NCBI GenBank assembly: GCA_030770545.1
Contig: CM061100.1
Coordinates: 4,099,501-4,163,500 of the forward strand
Origin: Macropodus opercularis
Taxonomy: Eukaryota > Chordata > Actinopteri > Anabantiformes > Osphronemidae
Direction: 5' to 3'
Length of the DNA: 64,000 bases
The notes beneath the pieces are model-generated. The model worked only from the letters and a program-made list of their open reading frames with translations, was not told where the DNA came from and made no database searches. The translations under genes were made by a program, and so were the position numbers. This document shows positions 1-13,000 of the stretch, in pieces (position 1 is the first letter of the stretch; each line of letters starts with the position of its first letter).

Positions 1-2251
1 TATATTTGCAAAACAAAAAGTAAACTCTTCCAAGTCAAGACAAACAAACCACATCAGAATTCTTCTTGGACGCCTCTACTTTCGCCTCTCTGAAGGTTAA
101 ATGGGGACACTAATAAATAAACAAGCTGATTCCAGACATCACCGTCACCTGATATTTGTGTTATCAAAATGCCAGGGTGATAAGAAATACTGTAAAATGG
201 TGAGATGATGACAGGATGATTCATCGTTCAAACAAATCTGAAAATCCCACATTTCTTTCACCGTGTGCCTGCTGCCAGTGTTTCTCAAGTGGCAGATTAT
301 CCCACCTTCACACAGAGGAAACCCAGGAGGGGCCTCACACCCCCTGAGTCCACAGAGGCCAGAAACATCACGAGATTAAAATGCCGTCCTAAAATCTGAT
401 ACACAAAGAATCTTGAAACAACTGAATATGACAAAAAGAAACAAGAGATTACTTTTAGCGCTTGTGTGCACATGAAAATTAGAAGTGATATGAGAAAGAA
501 GCCAAGCCAAATGACTTCTACTACACTCCCAGAAGTGCCAAGAAATTAAAGTGTAAAAGGAAAAGATTGACTGACTGGATGTCTTCTTTTTATTATTTAT
601 TTTGTTGTTTATTTGATGACGCAAACTGCAGCAAGTAGAGGAGACGTGGGAGAGGTGATATGATTCACTGGGGAGATGGTGACATGAGGCTGCTGAAGAG
701 TTTAGAGCTTATAATGGATGTTTGGGATCGAGTCAGCCATTCTGAATGGAGCAGGGACACGTTTTACTGCGGGTCTGAGGGGAAAAAACACTTCAGTGAG
801 ATTATCCTGCCAAGATTTTTCTTTGTGGAGGAAAGTTGGGTTTTGTTAGCAGATTAAAAAGTGTGAATCTCAAAATGATCCTCAACTAGAACCACATTGG
901 GATCCATTTCTGCAGCGAGGTTCACCCATAAAGTGGTGCATTCCTGAGAACGGCTGTTAAACTATCACTGTCTGGACCATCATCAGCATTTATTGAAATC
1001 CTTCACAATGCTTGTTTAACCCCACCTGCCCCTTTCTAAGTGAGAAAGCCTCACAGCTAGATGGACCTGGGTATGAGGTCACTGACAGCCGGGAATCCCT
1101 TGAAAAGGTAAAAAGTTAGTTTCATTTTTGTAAACGGTTCCCTGTATATCTTAGACACTACACTTTTAGATCACTTAATGATGCAGGTACCTATGATGTT
1201 AAAGACAAAAATAAATCAAACATAGCTTTGAGATTTGCCCTATTAAGAGTCAATTGAGCATCACAGGTAAAAACAACACTGAAAACATTTACCTTTTGCA
1301 CATAAGCATTTTGTCACCTTACTGCTATACTTATTAATAACAAATTCAGTTCAGTCCTATAACATTTCTAGTTGCTTGTGCTGCAAAGAATACAGCTGAT
1401 TACTTCTCCAGATTCAATTCAGCGTTGCTTTGTTTTGCTCAGAGAAATGCTGGCAAATCCTTCTGTCCCCTTATAGAAACTGCCTTACAACGATATTGGT
1501 CCTTGATGTATCAGCAGACCCACAGAGAAAATCATTTTTCTGTCAGCCAATATTTTTGTTCTTAGCGTTCACTGAAGCTTTCAATGAACCTCTCGGTATC
1601 CATTTATGACCATCCGGTATTCAGAGCTCAAGGACTTTCTACCTTTTTCTGCGTTCATGACGTGAAAAGGCTAATTAGGTTTAATAAAAAGAGAAAAAAA
1701 CCCTGCTATTTAAAAAGAACCCTTCAAGGTTTCACATGTCTGCCTGTAATATTTTCTGCAACCTTGTTTGACAACATAAAAAGCAAAGCATCACATCAGA
1801 TGTCAGACTGAATCTTCTTTAATAAAAAACTGTCATTTATTAAGTAAACAAAAATAATTTTGACATAACAAAATCAAATCAATGTCTGGAGCATTTGGAG
1901 AGCAGCAGGCTAATTAATGAGAATTTTGGTCACGTCCAGTTTAATAAAAAAAAAATACTGCATAGCATTATGCAAATGTTTAAGTGTCTGGAGAATTAAT
2001 ATTTGAAGGGTGACATTTGATGCGAGGTCTATCGCTGCTTAAGTACAGGGTAAAGGCGCGTGTTGTACACAAACTCCTTCTAGTGCAGTCATGGCATCAA
2101 GTTTTAGTTGTTTGTGTGTGGATTTTCTGCTCATTACCAAACTCGTCTTGAGTTTTGCTAAATCAAATGAATAGAATATAATATGTAACCATAGGGAATA
2201 TTGAGGCACTTACCCGTTACTTAAGTAATAACTAGAACCTATGAGCCTGCA
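1..2251. other. psmd5 3' flank, no further gene seen
   Basis: This AT-rich stretch lies downstream of the psmd5 stop codon. Short open frames occur on both strands, but none has a recognisable domain, a splice context or a family resemblance. The psmd5 3' untranslated region should occupy its right-hand end. I see no tRNA, no other small RNA and no clear mobile element. Confidence 0.5.
1836..1841 (-). terminator. candidate psmd5 polyadenylation signal
   Basis: TTTATT on the plus strand reads AATAAA on the minus strand, about 410 bp downstream of the psmd5 stop codon. ATTAAA variants on the same strand lie nearby (about 1818 and 1939). The motif is common in AT-rich DNA, so this is only a candidate for the psmd5 transcript end. 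Confidence 0.25.
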
Positions 2252-5140
2252 TCAGTCTGCTCCTTCAGTGCTGACTGAGGCCACAGCTGAAACATAGTAA
2301 GGCCCTTCTCTGAGATATGTCTTCAGACGAATGTAGTGCTGGCTGCCCAGTATCTCTGCTGCTGTTGAGGAACACACAAGTGACCCCACCAGTTCAAACT
2401 TGGCATCTTTGGCCTCCTTTGACTGCCCCGTTGAACGGTCCAAAATGAATTCCATGAAACCAGGTGTGCTGATCATCAACCTCTGACCCCATGGCTGAGC
2501 GGCAATGGCCTGAAACATGCACACAGATATATTAAAAAAAATAGCAATCAAACGTTGGAAGCAACTGTAATGGCTTTAGGCTTTGGTGTAATCATACACC
2601 ACACACGGTTGTAGTCAGTGCTCACAGTGAGTATCCGCAGTGCTCCGCAGTGCAGTTCTGGAAAGGGCTGAGTGCTGATGCTGCGAATCATGTCCATGGG
2701 ATGGTTAGACAAAAGGTGGAACCAGGACTCTGTCAGGGCCAAAAGGTCGTCCGTCTGCTGCTCTGGCTGTAAAAACAATGAAGACTGAAGTCATCTGTAT
2801 TCTTCTGGGGAAAGGATTTTGAGGGATTTAAAAAAAAATAATTTATGGTAGTGATCACCCCTTAAGTACTATATACATATACCTGTAGTGTGAGAAGCTG
2901 TGATATAGCGTCCAAGCTGCGCACTCTGAGCTCTGTAGCTCCAGAGCTGGCAAGCTGGCTGATTCTTAAGAAGACAGTTTTGAACTTTTCACCTAAGAAC
3001 ACACAGAACTTAAGACATCAGCTCAAATTAAACATATTTAAACTGTCTAAGACTCTATAAAAACTTTGGAAAAGAAAAACAAAGGACAGATTTAAAAAAC
3101 TGACCTGTTTTCTGTAGGACCTGCTTTCCCTCCACAGTAGATCCCAATATTCCCAAAGTGTCCATTGCCACGCCGACCATGACAGGGTCTGGGTCCAGAG
3201 CCATCTCAAACACCTTGTTCTGGAAAGCTGGGTATGTTTCACAAACCTGTTGTGGGCTGTCCATAATGGCCAGGTTTCCAAAAAACTTCACCAAACCTGC
3301 ACAGTGAGCAGCATATATTTGAACTTGAAATGTGCATTTAGTGAGTATGCAGTTTTTCTTACTTTGTTTTTTGTCTCTCGTATCAGGTTGTGCAACCTGT
3401 TCTGTTCCTGATGCAGTCACTCACCAGGAAGGTACAGGGAGGAGAAGGGGTCTGTGTCTGCGCCTTTGATCATGTTGGAAATCTTGTCCATTATACCCTG
3501 CTGGGCCAAATAGTGCCGGCCATGCTGACTGTGGGCTAGAGTGGTCACCATCTCAGTGGCTGTGGCCCTGAAGGAAAAAACAAAGAGATGCTGTCACAAA
3601 TTGACAGCATGGTAGAAAAGTGCAGACACAAATTGAAATATAAAATGTGGTGCAGCCACATGAAAACTAATGTGATGGAACTGCAGTCAACTATTTATAT
3701 ACTGCCACACACTTTGGCAGCTTGAGCCAGTTTGTGTGTGTGATGTATGACTCATTTCATTACCTGATCAATACATCATCTCCTGTCAGTTCTCCCAGCA
3801 GCTGAGAAATTAGGCCGCTGTTGGCACAGTAGCCGAGGGAAATGGGAGACACAGATGAGATTTCCACCACCAGCTGCAAAAAGAAAAGAAAAGAAAAACC
3901 CAAACAATGAACAAATATGGGTTTGGCATAAGCCACGTTTGCGATATTCCTGTAAAAAACGATTAATTAAAAGTATTAACATTATTAATACGGTTACTTG
4001 GTCTTCTCCATTACTGCAACATTCTTCTATGGAAACAAACAGCTGTGCCAGCCACTCAACTGCATCATGTGCTCAGTTAGAGGCTGATTTCAAATATTTC
4101 AATCTAGGCTGCCCACACTCTGGCACGAGTTCTTGTTCTGATTATTCATAGCTTAAGCTGATTCCACAACACGAAATACCACACAATGAAGACATGCTGA
4201 GCATCACAGCAACACAGTGACAGCACATTTCACGTACCTCATATATTCTGTATCTGACAATGTCACTCGTGGCCATCACATCTTTCATGACTTTAAGCAG
4301 GTCGCTTTGGAACAGTTTGTCCAACCCAGGTTTGGAGTGGCTCAGCTTGGACAGGGACTGAATGGCCTAAGGAACAAAACAGTTACTGTAGTTACTCAGC
4401 AGAATCGATAAGCTCTCAAGGCGAGTCATAAGGTGCCTCATTCATCACCTGTTTTGCTACGGCCATCTTCTCTTCTCCGATGCAATGCATCACTGCTCGA
4501 AGAAGATCGTGGTTGTTGAGGACTTCGGTGAAAGCGTAAAGGTCCTCCATCATTCTACCGATCTGACGGCAAACAGAAACCCGGCTTGGTTCAGCTTTTA
4601 TGGGGAACTTCCTGCGTGTCTATGTATGTGTGGGTTTTACCTGAGTTAATGCCAGTATCTTGACAGTTTCATTGGGATGGGCCAGACCCCCCTGTAGTTC
4701 CACTCTGTAGTTCTGGGCCACATACAGAGGGCTGAGCGCCGTAAGGATCCGTTCAAGGATGTCCACGCATAACTCAACCTGCTCCCTATGAACATAGCTC
4801 TTATTAGCCCTAACAATTATCGGCCATATTGATTGATCCTAGCACTGTAGCTAGCTTGCTAACAGCTAAGCTAGCCGACTAGTACAGCTTTTACATTAAC
4901 CTGATGCTACTACTGCTAAGCTGCTATCGACAATAAGACTGACTCAGCAGCACTGAGCCAAACCAACCTTTGATTAGAGTTTAACAGGGAGAAAATCACA
5001 TCAAAACGCTGCCCGCTCACTGAGTCTCTCAACGCGCCGACAGGTATCGAGAACAACGCTGTTTTTAAACTCTGCAGCTCTTCAACTGGATCTTCAACAC
5101 CGGAGATGTCCGACAGTAAGCTTCCAATGGAAGCCGCCAT
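2252..5140 (-). CDS. psmd5: 26S proteasome non-ATPase regulatory subunit 5 (S5b), 10 coding exons
   Basis: PSMD5 is a cytosolic assembly chaperone of the proteasome 19S base, built from HEAT/ARM-type helical repeats, and is released from the mature particle. Ten exons join in frame: 5140-4968, 4785-4641, 4562-4449, 4366-4238, 3873-3764, 3567-3425, 3296-3105, 2992-2883, 2766-2626 and 2509-2252. Each intron has GT and AG ends on the minus strand. The total is 1515 nt, or 504 residues plus stop, equal to the human length as I remember it. Recognisable blocks are MAASIGSLL at the start, DIVRYRIYE in exon 4, VKFFGNLAIMDSPQQ and GILGSTVEGKQVLQKTG in exon 7, PEQQTDDLL and QPFPELHCGAL in exon 9, and REGPYYV near the C-terminus. 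The start at 5140 matches the family N-terminus. No frameshift or truncation is visible. It is divergently paired with the b3galt9-like gene. Confidence 0.95.
4850..4875. repeat. short inverted repeat in psmd5 intron 1
   Basis: GCTAGCTT at 4850-4857 and its reverse complement AAGCTAGC at 4868-4875 flank a 10-base spacer, giving a perfect 8-bp potential stem. It lies just inside psmd5 intron 1. Nothing shows a function. Confidence 0.5.
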
Positions 5141-5183
5141 GACTGTCAGTGTTTGGGAAACAGCGCCAAGCCTCCACTAACGT

Positions 5184-5189
5184 CACGTG
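5184..5189. promoter_or_regulatory. E-box CACGTG upstream of psmd5
   Basis: This perfect palindromic E-box lies about 45 bp upstream of the psmd5 initiation codon. bHLH-zip factors of the USF/MYC/TFE type bind this motif. Binding here is inferred from motif and position only. Confidence 0.35.
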
Positions 5190-5200
5190 TCGGACACTTA

Positions 5201-5210
5201 CCATATAAGG
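5201..5210. promoter_or_regulatory. CArG-box-like CCATATAAGG
   Basis: The sequence fits the serum response factor consensus CC(A/T)6GG exactly. It lies about 60 bp upstream of the psmd5 start codon. It also contains TATAAG reading toward b3galt9, but that gene starts almost 700 bp away. Function is inferred. Confidence 0.3.
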
Positions 5211-5892
5211 AAAGTGCCGGTATACACCGGTACTGAAGGAGGCGCTGTGGACAATAAAAGCCTAAATAGGTGCATGAAAGAATAAGAAGATTAGCTGTTG
5301 ATGGGTTGAGGGAGTGAGAAAATAATAATAGAAAGTCTTAAAAATCAGTAAGTATACACAGTGAAGTTTAGTATATAAAGTGTCTGTTCCGTGTAGATCC
5401 TGGTTTTCAAGTTATGCAACAGCCTCCCAGTTACATACATTTTAAACTCACTCTTTTCTTCCTAGTTTCATTTGAAAAATAAAAAAAAATGTATGTGATT
5501 GTATGTAGATGTTCCACTGCACATGCACTGACATTTTAAAATAGAAAATATTCACATATTCACACCTTGTTATTAATTTAGATTTTATCACCAAAGCAGC
5601 ATATAAGTAATTTTAATAGTCATTCATATTCATCCCAGTAACTGAACATACTTTTCTATGTCTTTAACCATTTAGGTTTCTTCACTGTCTCATTAATACT
5701 GCATGCATGATGCAGGACACCCTCCACTTCATGAACCATGTGACTTGGGGTACAGGGTTTCAGGCTGGTAGAGTTTCATGAAAGTGGAAACTGTCTGTCA
5801 GTTGTTCCTGTTGTTACAGCGGCTGCAGCGGGAGGTCGTCTGGTCACCTTCGGCTTACACAGAGGAACAACACGGCTGGTGCAGCAGGTGTC

Positions 5893-7083
5893 ATGCGGGT
5901 ACAGTGTGAACATTTTGCAGCTCATATACTTTGATTTAAATTTATTTTATGAAGTACTGTATGATTATACTCTTTCATCCTCAATCTCTTGCTGCAGTGC
6001 TGTCTGTGTAAGCTTCGTACCCACCAGTGGTGCTTCCTCCTCTTCAACGTGCTACTTTTCCACGCCTTGCTGTTTGGGGCTGACTTTGTTGAAGAGTACC
6101 TCCTGCAACCTACACCCGGAATCTACACTGATAGTTCTGTTGTTGATGTAAGGGAGAAAGCAAGGAAATTAGATCTGAGCAGTGCCAGAGGAAACGTGTC
6201 ACAGGCCTATTCCATCTGCAACCCTACTGTATGCAGAAATTCAGACCTCTTCCTCCTCACTATAGTCTTCAGCTCCCCAGCTAATATCACCCAAAGAGAT
6301 GCAGTCAGGAGGACATGGGCCAACCAGACACTCATTCGAGGCTTCCCAGCACGGCTGCTCTTCTTTATAGGATCAAGTCAGACTTCTGAAGCACAAGAGG
6401 CCCTGGTGAGGGAGTCTGACCACAATGGAGACATGGTTCAAGGTCACGCTGTGGCTGACTCATCTTTTCGTGTCCAAATAGAAACGACGCTGCTGGCTTT
6501 CCGCTGGGTGATCACCTTTTGTCCACTGGCACGCTTTGTTCTCCTGACCAAAGACTCTGTGTTTGTCAACCTCCCTGCCATCGGAGGCTACCTCCTCGGG
6601 CTGCACAGGCACCCTGAGGACCTTTATCTAGGCAGAGTGATCCAGAGAGAGGCTCCTAATCGAGACCCCAGCAGTCCTGGTTACATGTCGCCATTTCTCT
6701 ACCCTGACAAGTACCTGCCGGAATACTGCGATGGTACCGCATACGTTTTGTCTCAGGATGTGGTCCGAAAAGTGTATGTAGCATCTGCAGCGGTCCGTGC
6801 CCCTGTGCCGGCTGATGTTTTTGTGGGTCTTTGTGCTCGAAAAGCTGGTGTGGCACCAACTCACAGCGCCAGGTTCCCAGGAGAGAAACACGTCCGCTTC
6901 AACGTTTGCTGCTACCGCCACCTGTTCAGCTCGGCGGGAATGGGAAGCCATGAACTAGAAACCGTGTGGGCCGACCTGGGACAGAGGGGTGGAGAATGTT
7001 CACTATTACAGACCTACTATGGTCTGGTGAAATGCAAGGCCCTCACCTACCTGGATAGGCTTCAACTCACAGGGGCAAATTGA
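5893..7083 (+). CDS. b3galt9: beta-1,3-galactosyltransferase 9-like protein (GT31 family)
   Basis: The main exon runs 5998-7083. It has no upstream in-frame ATG and begins right after a consensus acceptor (ctgcag). Joining it to ATGCGG at 5893-5898, which is followed by a GTACAG donor, gives a 363-residue protein starting MRCCLCKLRTHQWC. The fold order is type II: a short cytoplasmic tail, a membrane anchor at about residues 13-30, a stem, then a luminal GT31 domain. That domain has RDAVRRTWAN (about 103-111), YCDGTAYVLS (about 246-255) and ADVFVG (about 274-279). Three N-glycosylation sequons (NVS, NIT, NQT) precede or open the catalytic domain. GT31 enzymes transfer galactose or N-acetylglucosamine in the Golgi. 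The usual acidic DxD before FVN reads KDS here, so activity is uncertain. Family membership is firm. The b3galt9 assignment rests on the N-terminal RTHQWC block and on adjacency to psmd5. Confidence 0.85.
5899..5997 (+). other. short intron 1 of b3galt9
   Basis: This 99-bp inferred intron starts GTACAG and ends TTGCTGCAG. It separates a first exon with only two codons from the rest of the coding sequence. Supported by the lack of an in-frame ATG in the main exon and the good match of the joined N-terminus to the family. Transcript evidence would settle it. Confidence 0.55.
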
Positions 7084-10000
7084 ACCACATGCTTAATTAA
7101 CAAGTCCTGTTTGTCCATACATTCCTGCCTTTTTCACTTCTGCCAGTGTTTACCAGACTTTATGTGCTAATGTATTGTATGTATATTGTATGATTTGTCA
7201 TATCTAGAAGTACACAGGCACTGGACTGTTGCTCTGGTGCCTTGTGTGGCACAACCTTTTCTTTAAATAATTCCACATGTGCCTTTCAGGCTCTGACAAG
7301 ACAAAATGTTCATTGCATGGTTTTAAAAGATCTAAATATATAATCAGGCCCTTATTACACATACAGAATGACAGGCAGGTGAGTCAGGTAGCTACACTGT
7401 CTGTATTGGCCCACATAGTCCATAGTGAAAGTCTAATCGGGTAAAAACATCTGTGTGTGTGGGCGTGTGGTGTGAAGGACCTTTAAAACAAGGACAAAGC
7501 CCAGTTGGGCAACGTGAATTCAGACCTGTAGGCATTTGTTGAGGAATCTTTGAATTAACAGTTATGTTTTACTACCAAAAATAATGATTACAATGACAAA
7601 TGCACATTAAAAAAAGACTTTTTACCATAAGAACTGAATGTGTTTTAAATTTAACTTGATTGAAAGTATCTGTAGATATAAAACAAGATCCCTGTTTATT
7701 CTAGTAGCACTGTCGTGTGTCATGGCTTTATTCAGACAGCTGATGACTCAGTTTAAAGTTTCAACACCACGTAAGATATGAATTTCTCTGACGGCTCTGT
7801 CCCAATAATGACATCTAGTGTCCTACTTGAGTCACAGCCTCCAACCTGTGCCTGCTTTTGTGTGTTTTGTGTTCAGTCAGGAAAACTTACAGTTAGATTG
7901 TCCAAAAAACAAAGAATTTGCAGCATGTTTTTATTTTGAACAGTTATTAAAATGTGCGTGTCTCTGAGAATGTGATGTTTTTATTTATGTATTTCATGAC
8001 TGACAGTTAGAAACAAAAAACTCTTATATGTGTGCTATAATTTTTACTAGACTGACCGAGTTATGATTATTGTTGATCTTGCGTGACCAAAATGTTATAA
8101 AAAGCTGCTGCTGCCTGTTAGAAGTCTGTCATTATCTTATTACCCTAAAACACTACACAAACGGCTTCTCCTCCCACTATAGTCCACAACTAGACTCTGT
8201 CCTAGCGCCACGAACTGACCAAACAAAATGCTGTTGTATAGTCATTTTTTCTCTTCTGTTTTCCTGCCAAGGTTCAAACTGTAGCACTTTACTCCATCTT
8301 GGCCGGGTTCCACAGTGTCTGCAATGCGTTCGCTGGCTGTTTGTCTCAGGCCTGGATCAGGTCGAGGTATTTAAGGGAAAACATCACAGCATGTCTACAG
8401 TCATTGCGCTCAGTGACCAATCATAACAACAATTTCAGTGTGAACCCAGATCGCTCTGCAGGATTAATCTGGATTAATCAGCATCAACACCTCTCATCTC
8501 GGGCCTCAGCACCACATGCTCCCTGGCCTCTCATCTCTCTACATAGACTATGTCTATCTGCCCCTAAAAAAGATTTTACAATGTAGTAAAACCTCATTCA
8601 CGGCAGTTAGAACAACAGATCCAACAGATTTAAATGTGATACCTTTAATAACTGATATACTGATCGTAGGGGGGCCAGCGTCTTACTGTTGTGCAGCTGT
8701 TGCAGAAAATGAAGATTGACAAATTCCCTAATAGACTAAAAATACCTCTGCGCTGGCAGCCATAGCTTTGTTTGTTCTAATGAACAATCTGTCAACCTGA
8801 TGAAAAAGCAATAGTTAATATTGATTGTGGGTTATTAATGCTTTCTTATACATATGCCGTCCAAACCAGTCTGTGAGCAAGTGGCAAAACAATCCGTCAC
8901 ATACTGCAGGAAGGAGCTACAGTAGGTGGCTGGAGGGGCTTTTCCGCAATTACAGACAGTGGACAGAGCCAGTTAGTGATTTTCAAACACATTTGTTTTC
9001 TTCTTACAGTGGAATTTGCCAGAAGCATTTGTGAGAGTAGTTGTACAAAGTCATCAACATAACCTCCTGGCTCGGAAACTCTGCCGCGGTTTGGTAGTAT
9101 TTTCCGAGAGAAGGTGGAAACATGGTTCCATAGAGCGGGAAAAGCCAGGAGATCCACCAAAACCACACACACCTACACACATGCGAAACACACACACACC
9201 TTGGAGAAATTGTTAATATGAGGGTGAGGGTTCAGTAAACTGCATGTGGGTGGTGAAGCTCTCTAATGAATGCTTCTCCTCAGTAATATGCATCTCTGCA
9301 GAAAAAGACTCATCACCAGAGAAACTGAATTATTGTGTGTGTGTGTGGGGGGGGGGGGTATTCATATGGCCTTCATCCCACCATCTATGTAGAACCAGTA
9401 ACCTCAGAGCACAAACCCTCTTGGTTACTTTATTTTTTGGTTACCTTTGACGTATTGCTAAGTCTGGAGTTTGTGCAGATATTTTTGACTTTGAGTGTTT
9501 TAATTGTGCATTCTATAGCTTTTGGATGACAAACCACGTTTTTTTCAGAGCATTAAGGATGGATTACTTCAGTATCTGGATGAATAGAACTAGTGGTAAA
9601 CAGAGTGAACCTGAAGACTTTATAATAATACTTTGTGTGTACTTTCACACAAGTTAATCTCAGTGGCCCAGGCAACGTATTGTCCCCAGAGACGAGTTTT
9701 CCTGAAGGCACTGGCTTCACCATCACTTTCTCTTTCCCTTCATATTTCTGGCCGGTTGGCATCTGGTCGGTGCTGAAATCTGGATCTTCGTGGGCAGTCC
9801 GTTCAAAAGGACAAACTCTTCTGGTAATTTGCACGACTCATGCATGGAGAGCGTCCATCAGTCAGAACTGTCAGGATCAGTACTGGGTGGAGACTACAGC
9901 ATGTCACATCACATGTTATTACAGGCTTGTACTCTATTTGTTGATGGGCCCTCGTGTGGTTATGGAGAGTGTTTCCCTCTACTTTTCTTACTGATGAGAC

Positions 10001-13000
10001 ATCTGCTACCACTCTAATGCTGCACTGTTCTCACTGTTTCCCCTTTAGTTACCAAATCACATATCACAATGTTAAAGAAACAATTTAAATAAGAACTCTA
10101 TGTATAGTTAATGGATTGCATCACCTTATTTATAGTTTGTAGTTTGTTTCTTTCTCAGTTGTTGTTGTGGCAACAACAACATATTATTTACATCATACTA
10201 CTGTAACACTTGGATACGTTGTAAATAATTAATTTAATATCACCTAATGTCATTTAAGTAAATGAAATTTGCACGTGACAAACTATATAGATGAGATGAG
10301 TTTTCAGACTCCTAAATGAAGAAGACAAGTTCATACAGTAAACGAGCACATACCTCATCCACAAACACAACAGTTATTAACTAGAAAGCACGAGGAGGAT
10401 GAGGAGACCAAAAAGCTTAACATTAGACACACAACTTGTAATAATAGTAATTATAAAGCTGAGTTTCCCAATAAAACCGCTTCATTATGCAACACATTTC
10501 ATTACAGATCCACGGGAACTGGTGAGTTATCATCCCCAAATCCACGACACGGCCAAGGATAGCTGTCCTCATCCATCCACGGAGCGTCTGCGTAGCAAAC
10601 CTAAACTAACACTTGTGGTGACAGCTGAGGTTTAGAAATCCAATAGGACGCTGGCCACAGTTGTATACTGCTACTTTTGCATGACTATAGAACTTAAATG
10701 TGTCCTACAACCTTATCCTTTACAGCTTTGTAGTTCTCAGTTGTACTTGTGGTCACTGCTGCCTCAACAAGGTTCAGACAGTTGACAGCGATGCAGGGTC
10801 TTCACCAACCTCTCTTAAAACAATGCCACATGTGAAGACCAGTTCTTGTAGTGCGTCAGTTAGAGCGATGTTGATCTACATTAAGCTTTAAAGCTCCTGC
10901 AGCAGGGTAGGTCTGTTTAACTCATACAAAGTCTGTGGTAAAACGTTATGTTCCAGACTAGTTTGGCTACAAACGTCTCCCTTTAATCAACACATATACA
11001 CAGTAAAACGGCAAGTGATCATTTTTGCACTACGAGAGGTGCATGTGTTCTTAACCAACTTAGAAACATTTTTTATGCTACTCCAACTTTATGAACTACA
11101 CAAACAGGTGTTTCACAGTCAGTTTACCTGATCAGATTAGTGGAAGTTGATCTATAAGACTGTTCGTCTCACTTCCACAGCGCCTTCAAGCAACTAGTTT
11201 TCAAGCTAGAGTCACCTGGAAGTGTATCAAGTTCAAGTCAGTAAAGCAATCTTCTCTATTTCTGCTGGCCCCAGATCAGTGGTCCCATTGTCCTCCCCCC
11301 TGGAATTTGACCTTAATCTAACCTGATTAGGGTTTTGTTTCAACGAGCCAGACATGAGACAAACGTCTTTAAGCTGCTGTTTCACTGCAAAGACTCGCAC
11401 TGAGGTTTGCGGTTTCTGCTGGTCAGTGGGTTTTTCTAGTGTCTTTTATCTGTGCATTATATCACAGAGGAGCTGTGAATACCTTCAATTGGTCTTTCTG
11501 GCAGAACATTTTATTTTGGGTTTGTATTTTTTCTTTACTAAAATTCATTCAAGTATTTTACTTGGACAAACAAAGATGGAAACAACTTGAATGAAAATGT
11601 GTAAAAAATTGATACAGTTTATTGTCTCTTACTGTAATAAATGCTCTGACATCTACACAAGCATTATTCTACTACCAAATTATTCAGTCTCTTGGCTCAG
11701 TTTCCAGTTTTAGGATTACTGTGTCTTATTTTGTCTCTGCTTTCAGAAAGATGTACGTCTGCAGACATATTGACACCACAGAAAGATAAATGAACAGACT
11801 AGTCAACAACCACCAGTGTGTGAACTATAAGTCCACTTCCTGTGATTCTGTGGATGCGCTTCGCTTGTGATCGTAGTCCAGTCCACTCCCCGCTGGTTAG
11901 CGGCTATGTAAAGAATGCTGGGTGTGCATCTCTATTTTCAAAAACATTTATTTTCCATGTAAGCGTATACAGCATCCTTTGTTCAGAGGATGCAGGCAGT
12001 TATTTCTATCACAGCAGACTTCCTATAAATGATCCATTGTTGTTCTTTCCTTTGTCATCCTCTCAATGTGTTTTATTGCATAATGCTGATGGATCGTCCA
12101 GCTTATTGTAGAGGCTTTTGTGTCTCGTGAGACGTAGTATAATGAGAAATGAAAAAGCAATGATTAATTACAAAACAAAACAAAACAAAAAGGTGAGGCA
12201 GAATTGTGTGTGTGAATCTGTGAACCTCAGCATCATTAGCAAGGCTTGGCTGGTCCATATCGTGAGAATGTTTTGTCTCCATTGAATTAGTACTTAAGGC
12301 AGCGTTTCTGCTTCTGTAGTGTGTGCAAGTTTGAGCTGATGCATGTGGGCCGTTTATGTTATACATGCACCGCAGACTCACCAGATGCACCCACATGCAT
12401 TCCCTCAAACCCAGTCTGAATATAGTTTTTAATGGCAGGAAGGCTCCACCCTTTTAAGTATAAAGTTCTGGATTTTGTGAATATGTTGGATTCAGTCAAA
12501 GATCTTTAATTTCCTGTCATATGACAGACTGAGAGGCTGTTGATGACTGTACTCTTCTGACCATCATGGCCTCTAAGTAACATCCTTCTTCCCTAAAGCT
12601 ATGATTTTGCTGTGCCAAAATATTTCCATATGGAGTGAAATTTAAATATATATTTTTTCCAGCAATAGAAAAGCAACTTTATTAATGCGTGAAAATGCAA
12701 TCTGGAAATCGGTTGCAACTACTGTCAGTGGGTATGTAAATCAAGTAAAGCACAAGATCTACAAGACTGAAGACTGCATTAAAAGGTTGTGTTTTTCTGT
12801 ATTAGTTCACAAATTTTATCATAAATGACACATTGCTCACATCCGCTGTTGCTCTGAATATTTTCACATTTATTGTAAGTTAGAAGCAATATCACAGCAT
12901 AATTATCCCAGCAGTAAAATAATGGTGCAATGGTGTTACACTGCTGTTTGCAGCATGTCATCATAAATAAATGTTTAAAGAAGAGGGCGAGCATTTGATC

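Larger units (their letters stand above)
5141..5892. promoter_or_regulatory. head-to-head spacer, likely psmd5/b3galt9 promoter region
   Basis: The spacer separates the psmd5 start codon (minus strand) from the inferred b3galt9 start codon (plus strand), so both promoters should lie here. The psmd5-proximal end is the more GC-rich part. It contains an E-box CACGTG at 5184-5189 embedded in a CRE-like CGTCACGTG, and a CArG-type CCATATAAGG at 5201-5210. The middle (5300-5700) is AT-rich and featureless. No transcription start can be fixed from sequence. Confidence 0.5.

Noticed and set aside
5989..5997. TTG start for the b3galt9 main frame
   Set aside because: Non-ATG start within a splice acceptor. 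The spliced ATG start gives a better family N-terminus.
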